From Flavobacteriales bacterium 33_180_T64 (lineage in GTDB: Bacteria; Bacteroidota; Bacteroidia; Flavobacteriales; Flavobacteriaceae): a stretch of 64,000 nucleotides of DNA. The notes under the pieces were generated by a model, which was not told where the DNA came from, did not search any database, and saw nothing but the letters and a program-made list of their open reading frames with translations. How positions within the stretch are numbered: the first letter of the stretch is position 1; each line of letters begins with the position of its first letter. This document shows positions 31,303-42,908 of this stretch, in pieces. Position numbers and translations under genes: made by a program. The stretch is from the NCBI GenBank assembly GCA_002162685.1, contig MAAQ01000005.1, positions 62,001-126,000 of the forward strand, read 5' to 3'.

Positions 31303-31527
31303 ATGGGAAGACCTCCAACAAGACCGATAAAATTCAGAGATGGATTTTATCTAGAAATTCGAAATAAAGGTAAAAATACTGGAATTAAACTACACAGAGA
31401 CACTAAAGAACAAATGATGAGAACCATCAAAGAATACGAGCATTCTAAAGATGTTCTTATTTTAGGTGAATCTAAAAATGGAAAATGGGTTAACAAAACT
31501 CCAATACTTCATGTAGTGGAAGAATAG
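31303..31527 (+). CDS. Small conserved protein of unknown function
   Basis: A 74-residue basic protein (MGRPPTRPIKFRDGFYLEIR, KGKNTGIKLHRDTKEQMMRT). It looks like a compact alpha/beta protein with a nucleic-acid-type charge. I recall near-identical ORFs in other flavobacteria, yet no function. It has its own promoter and terminator. It might be an RNA- or DNA-binding regulator, but no motif proves it. Confidence 0.65.
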   Translation: MGRPPTRPIKFRDGFYLEIRNKGKNTGIKLHRDTKEQMMRTIKEYEHSKDVLILGESKNGKWVNKTPILHVVEE

Positions 31528-31553
31528 ATTCTTACAAACTTTAAGTATTAAAG

Positions 31554-31589
31554 ACTCAATTTGATTTTATGTAAAACATAAGATTGAGT
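31554..31589 (+). terminator. Intrinsic terminator of the 74-residue gene
   Basis: CTCAAT pairs with ATTGAG and TTATG with CATAA around a 5-base loop, then GAGTTTTTTG. Confidence 0.7.
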
Positions 31590-31658
31590 TGAGTTTTTTG
31601 ATTTTATCGCATTAATTTTTATAAATTGTTGCGTTTAACTAACTAAAATCAATGTATT

Positions 31659-32081
31659 ATGTCAGATTTATCAAACAATAAACCACCTGTATGGTTTTGG
31701 ATTGTTGCAGTTGTAGCTTTATTTTGGAATGGTATGGGCGTCCTTGCTTATTTAGGCCAAGCATTCTTAACAGATGAGATTATAGCAGAACTTCCAGTAG
31801 AACAACAAGCTGAACTTTTAGTAGAATATCCTACTTGGTACACTACTGCTTTTGCTTTAGCTGTATTTTGTGGTGCTTTAGGCTGCCTAGCTTTATTAAT
31901 AAGAAAAAAATGGGCGACCATTTTATTTGTTGTTTCGCTTATAGCAGCTACAGTTCAACATGTTTATTTATTTATGACCGTTGAAGGTATGAGCTTGATT
32001 ATGCCAATAATGATTATTGTTGTTGGTCTCGCATTAATATGGTTTGCTAGGATGTCAACATCAAAAGGATGGATAAAATAA
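31659..32081 (+). CDS. Four-helix membrane protein of unknown function
   Basis: A 140-residue protein with four predicted membrane helices: VWFWIVAVVALFWNGMGVLA, WYTTAFALAVFCGALGCLAL, WATILFVVSLIAATVQHVYL and LIMPIMIIVVGLALIWF. I recognise it only as a common Flavobacteriia membrane protein. No pore, transport or enzyme motif is visible. It ends before a terminator and precedes the symporter gene. Confidence 0.65.
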   Translation: MSDLSNNKPPVWFWIVAVVALFWNGMGVLAYLGQAFLTDEIIAELPVEQQAELLVEYPTWYTTAFALAVFCGALGCLALLIRKKWATILFVVSLIAATVQHVYLFMTVEGMSLIMPIMIIVVGLALIWFARMSTSKGWIK

Positions 32082-32108
32082 CGATTTAATCGATCATTTT
32101 TATCTAGA

Positions 32109-32138
32109 AAAGGTATTAGTAAGCATTCTAATACCTTT
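32109..32138 (+). terminator. Intrinsic terminator before the symporter gene
   Basis: AAAGGTATTAG/CTAATACCTTT stem, 8-base loop, T-run. It isolates the symporter from the gene upstream. Confidence 0.85.
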
Positions 32139-32157
32139 TTTATTTCAATATAAATAT

Positions 32158-32165
32158 TAGATTTG
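32158..32165 (+). promoter_or_regulatory. Candidate -7 box of the symporter gene
   Basis: TAGATTTG fits TAnnTTTG, 25 bases before the ATG and after the terminator. No clear -33 element. Confidence 0.45.
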
Positions 32166-32190
32166 TTACTCTAACTCCACAATCACAATT

Positions 32191-33918
32191 ATGTCTATTT
32201 CAACTCTCGATTGGATTATTATTATATTCTTTTTAATGCTTTTTGCAGGCATTGGTATTTACGTCTCAAAACAAGCAGGTAAAGATTCTAAAGCCTTTTT
32301 TCTTTCAGGTCGAAATATGCCTTGGTGGCTCCTTGGTGTAAGCATGGTAGCGACCACGTTTGCTGCAGATACGCCAAATTTTGTTGCAGGAGTAATACGT
32401 GAAGATGGTGTTTTTGGGAATTGGATTTGGTGGAGTTTTTTACTCACAGGAATGCTAACTGTTTTTTTCTATGCAAAACTTTGGAGGAAAAGTGGAATTA
32501 CGACCGATTTAGAGTTTTATGAATTGCGCTACAGCGGAAAAAGTGCGGCATTTCTTCGTGGTTTTCGCGCTATATATCTTGGTGTATTTTTTAATGTTGT
32601 GATTATGGCTAATGTGTGTTTAGCTGCAATAAAAATTGGACATGTTATGTTTGGGTTTACAACTTTTCAAACCTTATTTATAGCATCTATCGTTACCGTT
32701 ATTTATTCAGCATTAGGCGGGCTTAAAGGTGTGCTTATAACCGATTTTGTGCAATTTATAATAGCTATGGTTGGAAGTATTTGGGCAACAATACATATTG
32801 TAAATATGCCAGAAATAGGCGGAATAAAAAAATTACTCTCAACACCAGAAGTCGCTTCAAAAACAGCGATGCTACCCGATTTCTCTAATCCTGAACTATT
32901 AATTCCTTTATTAATAATCCCGCTTGCGGTTCAATGGTGGAGTGTTTGGTATCCAGGTGCAGAGCCTGGTGGAGGTGGTTATATTGCACAGCGAATGCTA
33001 GCAGCTAAAGATGAAAAACATGCAACTTGGGCTGTCCTATTTTTTAACTTTGCACATTATGCATTGCGACCTTGGCCATGGATTATTATAGGGCTAGCTT
33101 CAATTATAATTTATCCAAATCTTGATAGTTTACAAGCTGCATTTCCAAACCTAGAAGCTTCATTTGTAAAAAATGACCTCTCCTATCCTGCTATGCTTAC
33201 TTTTCTACCTGCTGGTTTATTAGGTATCGTAATTACATCACTAATTGCAGCGTTTATGAGTACAATATCTACGCACTTAAATTGGGGGAGTTCTTATATC
33301 GTAAATGATTTTTATGCACGTTTTATTAGAAAAAAAGCATCTGGAAAAGAACAAGTTTTAGTTGGCAGAATATCAACCGTAGTTATGATGTTACTTGCAG
33401 CATTATTGGCAACCGTTCTAGAAGAAGCTCGTGATGCCTTTAATTTGATGCTACAAATTGGAGCCGGAACAGGATTACTATTTATTTTACGTTGGTTCTG
33501 GAGTCGTATTAACCCATATAGTGAAATAGCAGCAATGCTTATTTCTTTTGGAATAGCACTATTTTTCTTTATTAATGGAAAAATGGATACACCAATGACA
33601 ACACTTGCTGGTCACTGGCAATTAGTATTTGGTGTTGTAGTAACTACAATTGGCTGGGTTGTTGTCACATTACTTACAAAACCAACTGATGAGAATACCC
33701 TAAACTCATTTAATAGTTTAATCTTTGGAGATGACTCTAAATTTAAAGGTTTCGGAATGAAAATTTTGGGCTTTTTCTGTGGTGTAATTGGTGTGTACTG
33801 CACCCTTTTTGCTATAGGAAATTTTATCTACGGAAAAATGACTTTAGCATTTGGATTAGTTGCTATTACTATTGTTTGTGGAGTTGTTGTTGCCAAATCA
33901 CTTAAAATTACTAAATAG
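32191..33918 (+). CDS. Sodium:solute symporter, SSS family
   Basis: A 575-residue transporter with about 13 membrane helices. SSS hallmarks: [32 protein letters not shown] (GR.MPWW and the following helix), [20 protein letters not shown] (the GG.KAV..TD..Q motif) and [25 protein letters not shown]. Substrate unknown. The relatives include sugar and vitamin carriers. It lies tail to tail with the sugar-metabolism genes and overlaps mgsA by 8 bases at the 3' ends. Confidence 0.85.
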   Translation: MSISTLDWIIIIFFLMLFAGIGIYVSKQAGKDSKAFFLSGRNMPWWLLGVSMVATTFAADTPNFVAGVIREDGVFGNWIWWSFLLTGMLTVFFYAKLWRKSGITTDLEFYELRYSGKSAAFLRGFRAIYLGVFFNVVIMANVCLAAIKIGHVMFGFTTFQTLFIASIVTVIYSALGGLKGVLITDFVQFIIAMVGSIWATIHIVNMPEIGGIKKLLSTPEVASKTAMLPDFSNPELLIPLLIIPLAVQWWSVWYPGAEPGGGGYIAQRMLAAKDEKHATWAVLFFNFAHYALRPWPWIIIGLASIIIYPNLDSLQAAFPNLEASFVKNDLSYPAMLTFLPAGLLGIVITSLIAAFMSTISTHLNWGSSYIVNDFYARFIRKKASGKEQVLVGRISTVVMMLLAALLATVLEEARDAFNLMLQIGAGTGLLFILRWFWSRINPYSEIAAMLISFGIALFFFINGKMDTPMTTLAGHWQLVFGVVVTTIGWVVVTLLTKPTDENTLNSFNSLIFGDDSKFKGFGMKILGFFCGVIGVYCTLFAIGNFIYGKMTLAFGLVAITIVCGVVVAKSLKITK

Positions 33919-34273
33919 CTTTAACCAATAATTCGGCAGTTGATGGATTAGTAGCAAGTGGCACATCATGAACATCACATAAGCGTAATAACATCAATAC
34001 ATCTGGCTCATGTGGATGTTTTGCTAATGGATCTCTAAAAAACAACACCATATCACATTTACCTTCTGCTACTCGAGCTGCAATTTGCGCATCTCCTCCT
34101 AATGGACCAGACAGTAAGCTTTTAACTTCAAATCCTGCTTTTTTAGCTTTCTCACCTGTAGTTCCTGTAGAGACAAGTCTAATGTTTTTTTGTTGTAAAA
34201 CATCTTTATGCGCATTTAAAAACTGAACCATTTCAGCTTTTTTTCCATCATGAGCAATAATTGCTATTTCCAT
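33911..34273 (-). CDS. mgsA: Methylglyoxal synthase
   Basis: A 120-residue enzyme that converts dihydroxyacetone phosphate to methylglyoxal and phosphate. The family's phosphate and catalytic motifs are clear: IAHDGKK at the start, [16 protein letters not shown] with the catalytic Asp, FFRDPL, and the C-terminal [18 protein letters not shown]. Shorter than the 152-residue E. coli enzyme at both ends. It follows the BadF-type kinase by only 4 bases, so both are co-transcribed. Confidence 0.9.
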   Translation of the reverse strand: MEIAIIAHDGKKAEMVQFLNAHKDVLQQKNIRLVSTGTTGEKAKKAGFEVKSLLSGPLGGDAQIAARVAEGKCDMVLFFRDPLAKHPHEPDVLMLLRLCDVHDVPLATNPSTAELLVKAI

Positions 34274-34277
34274 AGTA

Positions 34278-35138
34278 TTAGAGTTGATTTGTGTGATATG
34301 TCACTAAACCTTCTATTGGACGCCTTTCAAAATTACCAATAGTAAACCCGAGTTCATCAGCAACTTCACGAATTTCAGTTTCAGCAAAAAAGGCTATAGA
34401 TCCTGCAAAATGAACAGGTACCGTTTTTAATTCTTCTTTATACTGAAAGATCATGTTGTTTACGAACATACGAATTCCTTTCTTAATCAATTCTGTTATA
34501 TAATTTGAATCTTTATTCAAAAACATAAACTCTGCAAAATTTGCCAAATAGGCATTTGGATTTGGTTGCTTATAAAGATTGTATTTAATATAATCGGCTT
34601 CCAGATTGTATTTATGCTCAAAAGCAATTTTAATATCTTCTGGCATTTGATTATAATAATAGTCTTTTACAAGCTCTTTTCCGTAATAATTACCAGAAGC
34701 ATCATCCATGAGTGTATACCCTAATGACAGGACACGTTGGTGCAACCTTTGTCCATCAAAATAACTGCAATTTGATCCCGTTCCCATAATGCACACAACT
34801 GCAGCCTCATCGTTACGATTAATCGTTGCTCTAACAGCTGCCATAGTATCTTCTTGAACATCTATTTCTGCATTAATAAAAATAGACTCTAAAAGACCTG
34901 TAAGCATTAGCTTAGGTTTTTTTGTACCACAGCCAGCACCATAGAAAAACACATGAGTTACCTCATGGTTAAACTGCATTAGGTCATCACTATTTCTAAT
35001 GATTTTTTTTAGTTTTTTTTCTTTTAGAATTGCAGGATTGAGTCCTTTAGTTCTAATTTTTTCTTGGAGTTGTTCTCCGTTATTGTCAACGACAATCCAA
35101 TCGCATTTAGTAGAGCCACTATCAGTGATTAAAATCAT
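34278..35138 (-). CDS. BadF/BadG-type sugar kinase (N-acetylglucosamine kinase-like)
   Basis: A 286-residue ASKHA-fold kinase. [13 protein letters not shown] is the phosphate-1 loop, [14 protein letters not shown] the phosphate-2 region and [13 protein letters not shown] the adenosine part. The family includes bacterial and eukaryotic N-acetylglucosamine kinases. It starts 60 bases after the gapA stop, with a terminator hairpin in that gap. Confidence 0.85.
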   Translation of the reverse strand: MILITDSGSTKCDWIVVDNNGEQLQEKIRTKGLNPAILKEKKLKKIIRNSDDLMQFNHEVTHVFFYGAGCGTKKPKLMLTGLLESIFINAEIDVQEDTMAAVRATINRNDEAAVVCIMGTGSNCSYFDGQRLHQRVLSLGYTLMDDASGNYYGKELVKDYYYNQMPEDIKIAFEHKYNLEADYIKYNLYKQPNPNAYLANFAEFMFLNKDSNYITELIKKGIRMFVNNMIFQYKEELKTVPVHFAGSIAFFAETEIREVADELGFTIGNFERRPIEGLVTYHTNQL

Positions 35139-35156
35139 GAGCTTTGTATAAAAATT

Positions 35157-35189
35157 AAATCCGCAGCTAAAAAGTGTAACTACGGATTT
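35157..35189 (-). terminator. Intrinsic terminator after gapA
   Basis: AAATCCG/CGGATTT stem extended by partial pairing, followed on the minus strand by AATTTTTA. May reduce read-through into the kinase gene. Confidence 0.65.
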
Positions 35190-35198
35190 AAATGAATA

Positions 35199-36203
<1,005 letters not shown>

Positions 36204-36251
36204 TTATTTATTTATTTCTATTATATTATTATTCAGTTGTTATTTTTGGAA

Positions 36252-37238
36252 TTATGTTGACATAATATCAGATACGCGTAATAATTCCATATTTATTACA
36301 GATTTCCCTTTTACTGCTTTATCTAAAGGTGTTAATGCGATTTTATCATTAACAAGTCCAACCATTAAATTGGTTTTATCATCTAATAAACTTTCAACGG
36401 CTTTCACTCCCATTCTACTTGCTAATACACGATCGAAACATGAAGGAGCTCCTCCTCTTTGCATGTGTCCTAAAACTGAGACACGCACTTCATATTCAGC
36501 CATATGTTCTTCAACATAATCTTTAAGTTCAAATACACTTTTTCCAATTTTATCTCCTTCAGCAACGACAACAATACTTGAAGATTTCCCAGAACGCTTA
36601 CTTCTACGTAACGATTCTAACAAACGATCTAAACCTAAATTTTCCTCAGGAATTAAAATTTCTTCAGCTCCAGCACCTACACCTACATTAAGAGCGATAT
36701 GACCTGCATCACGTCCCATAACTTCTATAAAGAATAAGCGGTTATGTGAACTTGCCGTATCTCTAATTTTATCAATCACCTCTACTACTGTGTTTAATGC
36801 GGTATCATAACCAAGAGTATGTGTTGTTCCGAAGATATCATTATCAATAGTTCCTGGGATTCCTATAACAGGAAAATCAAATTCCTGATTAAAAACTAGA
36901 GCTCCAGTAAAGGTGCCATCGCCACCTATGGTTACAAGTGCATCAATATTAGCTTCTTTGAGCTTATGATAAGCTTGTTGACGTCCTTCTGGTGTTCTAA
37001 ATATTTTAGAACGTGCCGATTTTAAAACAGTACCACCTTTATTAATGATTCCTTTTACACTTCGAGCATCCATTGATTTAAAATCGCCTTCTATCATTCC
37101 TTCATAACCTCTGTAAATACCTACGCATTCAATATTATGAAATGCACAAGTTCTCACTACAGATCTTATAGCAGCATTCATTCCTGGAGAATCTCCTCCT
37201 GAAGTCATTACACCTACTTTTTTTATCTTTTTTGACAT
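36252..37238 (-). CDS. pfkA: ATP-dependent 6-phosphofructokinase
   Basis: A 328-residue enzyme with GVMTSGGDSPGMNAAIRSVV, the ATP loop GGDGTFTGA, PGTIDNDIFGT with the catalytic Asp, and the VLGHMQRGGAPSCFDR segment of the fructose 6-phosphate site. The GGDGT with Gly rather than Asp at the second family position is consistent with ATP use. Phosphorylates fructose 6-phosphate. It lies 51 bases upstream of gapA on the same strand, so both are probably in one transcript. Confidence 0.95.
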   Translation of the reverse strand: MSKKIKKVGVMTSGGDSPGMNAAIRSVVRTCAFHNIECVGIYRGYEGMIEGDFKSMDARSVKGIINKGGTVLKSARSKIFRTPEGRQQAYHKLKEANIDALVTIGGDGTFTGALVFNQEFDFPVIGIPGTIDNDIFGTTHTLGYDTALNTVVEVIDKIRDTASSHNRLFFIEVMGRDAGHIALNVGVGAGAEEILIPEENLGLDRLLESLRRSKRSGKSSSIVVVAEGDKIGKSVFELKDYVEEHMAEYEVRVSVLGHMQRGGAPSCFDRVLASRMGVKAVESLLDDKTNLMVGLVNDKIALTPLDKAVKGKSVINMELLRVSDIMST

Positions 37239-37375
37239 GTTTTTTATGTTTCAAAAAGTAAAGCTAGTAAACATAAACTAAAATAAAAATGGAATTTGAC
37301 TTTATTTAACAGGACTACAAAAACTCAAACGTTTTCGTTAATAAAAAAAAGTATTTTTGTTAAAAAAGAATAGAA

Positions 37376-40300
37376 TTAATTGCTTTTTAGTGCTTTTTCT
37401 GACTTGATATTTATGAAATCTGGAGTGAGCTTTTCTTTATTTTCTTTCTTTTCATCTTCTTTTTTTTCTTTTTCTTTTTTATTCTTACCTGTGAAGATAA
37501 TTTGAAGTAATTCTTTAAATGTATCAAATTCTACATTATAAGTTAAACCTGCTCCTTGAGTATAACCAATTTCTTCTCCGAAATTTCTAATGCTATTTTC
37601 TCTATTAAAAAATGTAGCTTTAAGTGTTCCATCTTCATTTAATAATACATCAATTTGAACATCTCCAGCAATAACAGTTTGATTTACGCCTCCTATTGGG
37701 ACACCAACTTTGCCATTTATCAGCACACGATCACTAATTTTTGTGCTTAATGTTAATCCTAAGCGATCATCTGTTTGATAATCGGTTGTTTGTTCTCCTA
37801 CTTGGTAATCAAAATTAACTTGCAACTTATCATTTCCTGTAGACAGCAAACTATTAATTAGTGCATTCACTTTATCTGAAACGGTTCCATAAGCTTGTTG
37901 ACCTAAACCAATGTCACTTTGAAACGATCCAGTAACTAATAAAAAAGTACCTTGAGTAAATCGACTTTCTTTAGTTTCTAAGCGGTAATCTAACTCAGAT
38001 TTAATTGTTGAATTTACTGTTGGAAAATTAAAAGTAAAATCAGACTCTGGCTGTTCAAGTTGTCCTAACAAATTAATTTCAACTTCAATAGGGATGCTTT
38101 TATTTATTGGATTGTCTAATAATACTGATGGATTGGCTTCAGTTTTATAAATCGCTTTTAAATCTATATTTGCCTTAAGTGGATCGCCTTCCCATCGTAT
38201 ACTTCCACCTGGCTCAACATCCAATTTTTTTTGTACGAATCCACCATAAGCAAAGTTATAAGTCCCTTCTACAATTGAAAAATCACCAAACATTTTGAAC
38301 TTTCCGTTGGTATTAATATCAAACAATAAATTACCATTACCTTTTCCTTGAATAGTACTTCCTTGGTTTTTATCAATTAGAATTTCAATATCTGCATAAG
38401 GATTAACAAATAGATTAAATTCTAATTCTAAGCCTTTTATTTCTGTGTTATTTACAACTTCTCCTTTTAGTCGTGCTGCTTTTTCTTCTGGTGTAACAAT
38501 ATGTATGTATGAGTTTTCACCATACGTTTCATAATCACTTAATGGGATTTTAAAAACTGTTCCTTTAGCTGTACTACCATTAAACTCAATTTTAAGTCCA
38601 TCTGTAGGACCTGAAATATCGGCTTTACCATTAACGAAAGCTGTACCATAATACAATTCATCTTCATCAGCTTCAGTATTTAACACTAACAAACGATCCG
38701 TTTCTATGACTAAGCCTAACTTCCAGCCTGAAAAATTTTGATGACCAATAAAGCCATTTAAAGTGGCTTTAGAGAAATATTCAGAGTCGGTGATTTCAAC
38801 ATCTTGAAAAATAAATTTTTGCGATTCTAATTTTACATGAGAATCAAAGTCAAAACTATAATCTACATTAAGATATGGTATTTTTAATCCAGCATTATCT
38901 AGAAGTAAATCTCCATTAAACTGAGGATCATTTAAACGTCCTGAAACTTTTGCATTACCAGTAACCAATCCTCTAATATTTGTGATAACACCATCTCCAA
39001 AAGGATCTAATGGGTCTAATAAAAATTCTTCAAAGACAACATCTAAATTAATGCTGTTTGAATCTACATCAATATTACCCTTAGCATCTAGAGATTTAAG
39101 ATTGTCATTTTTAAGCGTTACATCAACCGTGTAGTTGGTAAGTGATTGATTTCCTTTTATACGAGCGTTAAGCTCTCCTAATTCATAATCATTAGCTCTT
39201 AAATCACTTATAATAACATTAGAATTTGGTAGATATACACCATCTTTTTGAAGTATTTTTAACTCTCCATTGACACGTCCATCTAACGATAAGCTCTCAA
39301 TTCTTGGTGTTATTTTTGTAAGATCAACATCTGTAAAGTCTAATTTCAAATCTTTATAGTTGTCATTTTGAACAGTACCAGACAGTTTTATTTGTTCATC
39401 AAAATGACTCATAACCATTTGACTAATATCAAAGGTTTTAAAATCTCTCGTGAAGACTACTTTATTGAGTTTATTCTTCTCTTCATTAATGGTCCATGTA
39501 TTTCCTTTGAACGTTATATCAGATTTTCTAAAACCTACTACAGATTTGTTATTTTGATCAATAGTGTAAAACATGTTTAAGTCAAAATTATCAGCGTTTT
39601 GCTTTCCTCCATTAAACTCCGACTTAATAAATAAGGTGTCTCGTTGTGTTACATTTATTAAATTAAATTTAGACACATCGTAAAACTTCGTGCTCAATGT
39701 ATCAATCTCTATATAAGTATTAAATAATGGATTACTATTATCTATTAAAACCGTAATATCATTAGCGAAATAATCAAGTAGTTTTATTTGAGGTGAATTG
39801 AATGTTAAGTTAAACTGCTTTTCATCGGTTTCAATTCTTCCTTTCACCTTTGTATTAGGGCCTAATTCTAAATCATGGTAAAAAACTTCTACAATTTTAT
39901 TATAAATTTTGAAATCAAACTCTATGTATTGATCGGTTTCGATTTTATTAGGAATAAAATTGGTATAAATACTTCCTACTGAATTCTCGACAAGCTTTCC
40001 AATATCTTTAAACATAAAATCACCACTCATGGTCCCTTGAATGATATCAGGCGAATTTATTGTGAGAATACGTTTTTGTCTTTCAAATGTGGATTCTATT
40101 TTAAAATCCTTAAAATAATACTCCCCATTCTCATTAAAATATGTTGTATTTTTAAAATTTAAAGTTCCAATAGCATCATCAACAGAAGACGCTTTCATTG
40201 ATGTTGTTACATTTCCTCTAAATATAGAAGTACTATCTTTTGTAATAAAATTAAGCGCTCTTAGGTTAGCATATTCAACATTGGCATTAAAATCAAATGT

Positions 40301-41776
40301 TTTAATCGTTTTTGATAAATCGGCAAGACCGTTAAATTTAAATTTAAAATTTTTATCCTTTGATTCTAATAAGCCATTAAAAATTTGATTTCCTAATGTC
40401 CCTGAAATTTCAACATCTTGATAATTATAATGATTATATTCAATATGAAATATTTGTCCTGAAACTTTACTACTTAAATTTTCCATAGTAAACCCTTTTC
40501 CATCAACATCTAAATCGAAAGATGTCGTTTTTACTAGAGGATCATTTAATAACGTTCCTAAATCAAAAGCATCAAAAACAATATTTCCTTCATAATCTGC
40601 ATTATCAATATCATCTACATGAGTCATTTTTATATCAGATACAATAAGTCCCAATTGTGTATTAATTTTAAAATCGGTATCAATTGTAGTCTCTGTAATA
40701 AATGACGTGCCAGTAATTGTAAAATTGCCAAGCTTGGAAAACACAGTAGGGATAGATTTTCCCAGTATATTTGGTAGCAATGCTCTTAAATCGTAATAAT
40801 TTGAAGATAAGTTATCAAATTTACCATTCATTGAAAAGTCACCTTTCGTTCTACTAAACAAGTTTTTAAAGTTTAAATCGCCATAAATTTTGGTTGTCCC
40901 GCCTGTATTGAGCTGAAGGTTTTCTGCATTTAAATCATTTAAAGTTCCGGTAAGGTTTACGTTTATATTTGCTTTTTGATTGACACCAAACTCATTGTAG
41001 AATACATTAAGCTCGTTTAAAGACACATCAGAATCTCTAAAATGAGCAGTAACTTTAACTTTATCTTCAAAATCCTTGAAATCTTCTCGATTGTAATCAA
41101 ATCGAAGATTTCCTTTAAGAATTGATTTTTCAGTTTTAATACTCAAATTATCAAAAGTCATTTGTGTCAAAGTGTATTCAAAATCGGTCATTAAGTTTTC
41201 AACATGAGCTCCTCTACTATCTTTAAATGCTAATGTATTAATTCGGGTTTTCACATCACTACCAGCAATTACAAAATTGGTAGCATTAATATTTAAATCA
41301 TAAAACTCTAGGACTTTAGTATGTACTCTATTTTCGTCTAGAAGTCGAAATGTGCCATCGTAAATAGAAACATCACTTGATGATAAAAGAAATTCACTCT
41401 TCGTTTGTCGCGGGTTATCTTTATCAAATTTTGCTACAAAAATATCAAGATTAGTGTCAGTATCACCTTTGTATGTTTTTACATTGAACACCAAATCCAT
41501 GATATCAATATCACCAAAATTAAGTTTACCATTAGAGAGGTTCCCGTAGTTTAGAATAGAGGTATTCAACTCTTCAATAGCAATAAGGGTGTCTTTTTTA
41601 TAATCTTCTATATAGATCTCTTTAAGTTCTACGTCACCATTAAATTGAAGTCCGACTTTCCCAATATTGATGTTTGTGCCAAAGTCGTCATTAATTCTAT
41701 TCGTTACATATTTCCCTAAACTAGTTTGTACAGCAGGAATAGATAATACCAACACCAAAATGATGAACAATAGCAA
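37376..41776 (-). CDS. TamB/DUF490-type envelope assembly protein
   Basis: A 1466-residue protein beginning with a membrane anchor (LLFIILVLVLSIPAVQTSLG) then long beta-helix-like repeats and a C-terminal DUF490 domain (about 1050-1410: YTFNFP..STIKSELDYRL, FLLVTGSF, LSTKISDRVLINGKVGVPIG). It would span the periplasm, carrying lipid or barrel proteins. The coding frame runs about 19 codons further upstream (E-R-I-K-K-F-L-K-I-V-S-K) to a TAA at 41834 without ATG. I list the TTG at 41776. The basic codons before it suggest the real start is further up and non-ATG. Divergent from tsaD. Confidence 0.8.
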   Translation of the reverse strand: MLLFIILVLVLSIPAVQTSLGKYVTNRINDDFGTNINIGKVGLQFNGDVELKEIYIEDYKKDTLIAIEELNTSILNYGNLSNGKLNFGDIDIMDLVFNVKTYKGDTDTNLDIFVAKFDKDNPRQTKSEFLLSSSDVSIYDGTFRLLDENRVHTKVLEFYDLNINATNFVIAGSDVKTRINTLAFKDSRGAHVENLMTDFEYTLTQMTFDNLSIKTEKSILKGNLRFDYNREDFKDFEDKVKVTAHFRDSDVSLNELNVFYNEFGVNQKANINVNLTGTLNDLNAENLQLNTGGTTKIYGDLNFKNLFSRTKGDFSMNGKFDNLSSNYYDLRALLPNILGKSIPTVFSKLGNFTITGTSFITETTIDTDFKINTQLGLIVSDIKMTHVDDIDNADYEGNIVFDAFDLGTLLNDPLVKTTSFDLDVDGKGFTMENLSSKVSGQIFHIEYNHYNYQDVEISGTLGNQIFNGLLESKDKNFKFKFNGLADLSKTIKTFDFNANVEYANLRALNFITKDSTSIFRGNVTTSMKASSVDDAIGTLNFKNTTYFNENGEYYFKDFKIESTFERQKRILTINSPDIIQGTMSGDFMFKDIGKLVENSVGSIYTNFIPNKIETDQYIEFDFKIYNKIVEVFYHDLELGPNTKVKGRIETDEKQFNLTFNSPQIKLLDYFANDITVLIDNSNPLFNTYIEIDTLSTKFYDVSKFNLINVTQRDTLFIKSEFNGGKQNADNFDLNMFYTIDQNNKSVVGFRKSDITFKGNTWTINEEKNKLNKVVFTRDFKTFDISQMVMSHFDEQIKLSGTVQNDNYKDLKLDFTDVDLTKITPRIESLSLDGRVNGELKILQKDGVYLPNSNVIISDLRANDYELGELNARIKGNQSLTNYTVDVTLKNDNLKSLDAKGNIDVDSNSINLDVVFEEFLLDPLDPFGDGVITNIRGLVTGNAKVSGRLNDPQFNGDLLLDNAGLKIPYLNVDYSFDFDSHVKLESQKFIFQDVEITDSEYFSKATLNGFIGHQNFSGWKLGLVIETDRLLVLNTEADEDELYYGTAFVNGKADISGPTDGLKIEFNGSTAKGTVFKIPLSDYETYGENSYIHIVTPEEKAARLKGEVVNNTEIKGLELEFNLFVNPYADIEILIDKNQGSTIQGKGNGNLLFDINTNGKFKMFGDFSIVEGTYNFAYGGFVQKKLDVEPGGSIRWEGDPLKANIDLKAIYKTEANPSVLLDNPINKSIPIEVEINLLGQLEQPESDFTFNFPTVNSTIKSELDYRLETKESRFTQGTFLLVTGSFQSDIGLGQQAYGTVSDKVNALINSLLSTGNDKLQVNFDYQVGEQTTDYQTDDRLGLTLSTKISDRVLINGKVGVPIGGVNQTVIAGDVQIDVLLNEDGTLKATFFNRENSIRNFGEEIGYTQGAGLTYNVEFDTFKELLQIIFTGKNKKEKEKKEDEKKENKEKLTPDFINIKSEKALKSN

Positions 41777-41816
41777 AATAATTGCTAATATTTTAGATAC
41801 TATTTTTAAGAATTTC

Positions 41817-41844
41817 TTGATACGCTCTGAAAGTTATAACTTTG
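41817..41844 (+). promoter_or_regulatory. Promoter of tsaD
   Basis: TTG (41817-41819), 17 bases, TAACTTTG (41837-41844): a good -33/-7 pair. Transcript would start near 41851, some 30 bases before the ATG. It overlaps the uncertain 5' end of the tamB-like gene. Confidence 0.6.
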
Positions 41845-41882
41845 ACATCAAAATTAACAATTATTGTGCCTAATTTGTATTA

Positions 41883-42905
41883 ATGAGTTCACAAAATATA
41901 TATATTCTCGCTATTGAATCCTCATGTGATGATACAGCAGCTGCTGTTATGCATAACGGTAAGGTTTTAAGCAACATTGTAGCGAGTCAAAAAATACATG
42001 AAGAATATGGTGGTGTTGTACCAGAATTAGCTTCTAGAGCACACCAACAAAACATTGTTCCTGTTGTAGATCAAGCGATTAAAAAATCTGGAATTAACAA
42101 ATCACAACTTACTGCAATTGCATTTACGCGTGGACCTGGCTTAATGGGGTCTTTATTGGTTGGTACTTCGTTTGCAAAATCTATGGCTTATGGCTTGAAT
42201 ATCCCTTTAATAGATGTTAATCATATGCAAGCTCATATTTTGGCTCATTTTATTGAAGAAGAAGACTTTAAAAAGCCAGAATTTCCGTTTTTAGCCATGA
42301 CCATTTCTGGTGGACACACGCAGATTGTTAAAGTAAGTTCTCATTTTGAAATGGAAGTTATAGGGGAAACTATTGATGATGCTGTAGGAGAAGCTTTTGA
42401 TAAAAGTGGGAAGATTTTAGGTTTAGGCTATCCTGCTGGACCAGAAATTGATAGAAGAGCAAAACTAGGAAACCCTAAAGCATTTGCATTTACTAAACCT
42501 AGAGTTGCAGGATTAAATTTTAGTTTCTCAGGTTTAAAAACGGCTATTCTTTATTTTATTCAGAAACAAGTTAAAGCAAATCCTAATTTTATAAAGGAGA
42601 ACTTAAATGATATTTGCGCTTCAATTCAATATACGATTATCGGAATTTTAATAGACAAGCTAAAATTGGCAACCAAACAAACAAACATCAATGATATTGC
42701 TATTGGTGGAGGCGTTTCGGCAAATACAGGTATCCGACAAGCATTAAAAAATGGTGAACAAAAATTTGGATGGACTACATATATTCCAAAGTTTGAATAC
42801 ACAACAGACAATGCTGCTATGATTGCTATTGTAGGACATCTTAAGTATTTAGAAGGAGATTATGCCAACCAGAGTGTTATGGCTTCTGCACGATTGAAAA
42901 TTTAA
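41883..42905 (+). CDS. tsaD: tRNA N6-threonylcarbamoyladenosine transferase subunit
   Basis: A 340-residue ASKHA enzyme that attaches threonylcarbamoyl to A37 of ANN-decoding tRNAs. The ESSCDDTAAAV start, the metal-binding NHMQAHILAHF (H-x3-H), GGHTQIVKV and the C-terminal GGVSANTGIR with TTDNAAMIA are all present. Complete length. It is followed after 3 bases by a TfoX-domain gene. Confidence 0.95.
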   Translation: MSSQNIYILAIESSCDDTAAAVMHNGKVLSNIVASQKIHEEYGGVVPELASRAHQQNIVPVVDQAIKKSGINKSQLTAIAFTRGPGLMGSLLVGTSFAKSMAYGLNIPLIDVNHMQAHILAHFIEEEDFKKPEFPFLAMTISGGHTQIVKVSSHFEMEVIGETIDDAVGEAFDKSGKILGLGYPAGPEIDRRAKLGNPKAFAFTKPRVAGLNFSFSGLKTAILYFIQKQVKANPNFIKENLNDICASIQYTIIGILIDKLKLATKQTNINDIAIGGGVSANTGIRQALKNGEQKFGWTTYIPKFEYTTDNAAMIAIVGHLKYLEGDYANQSVMASARLKI

Positions 42906-42908
42906 AGC

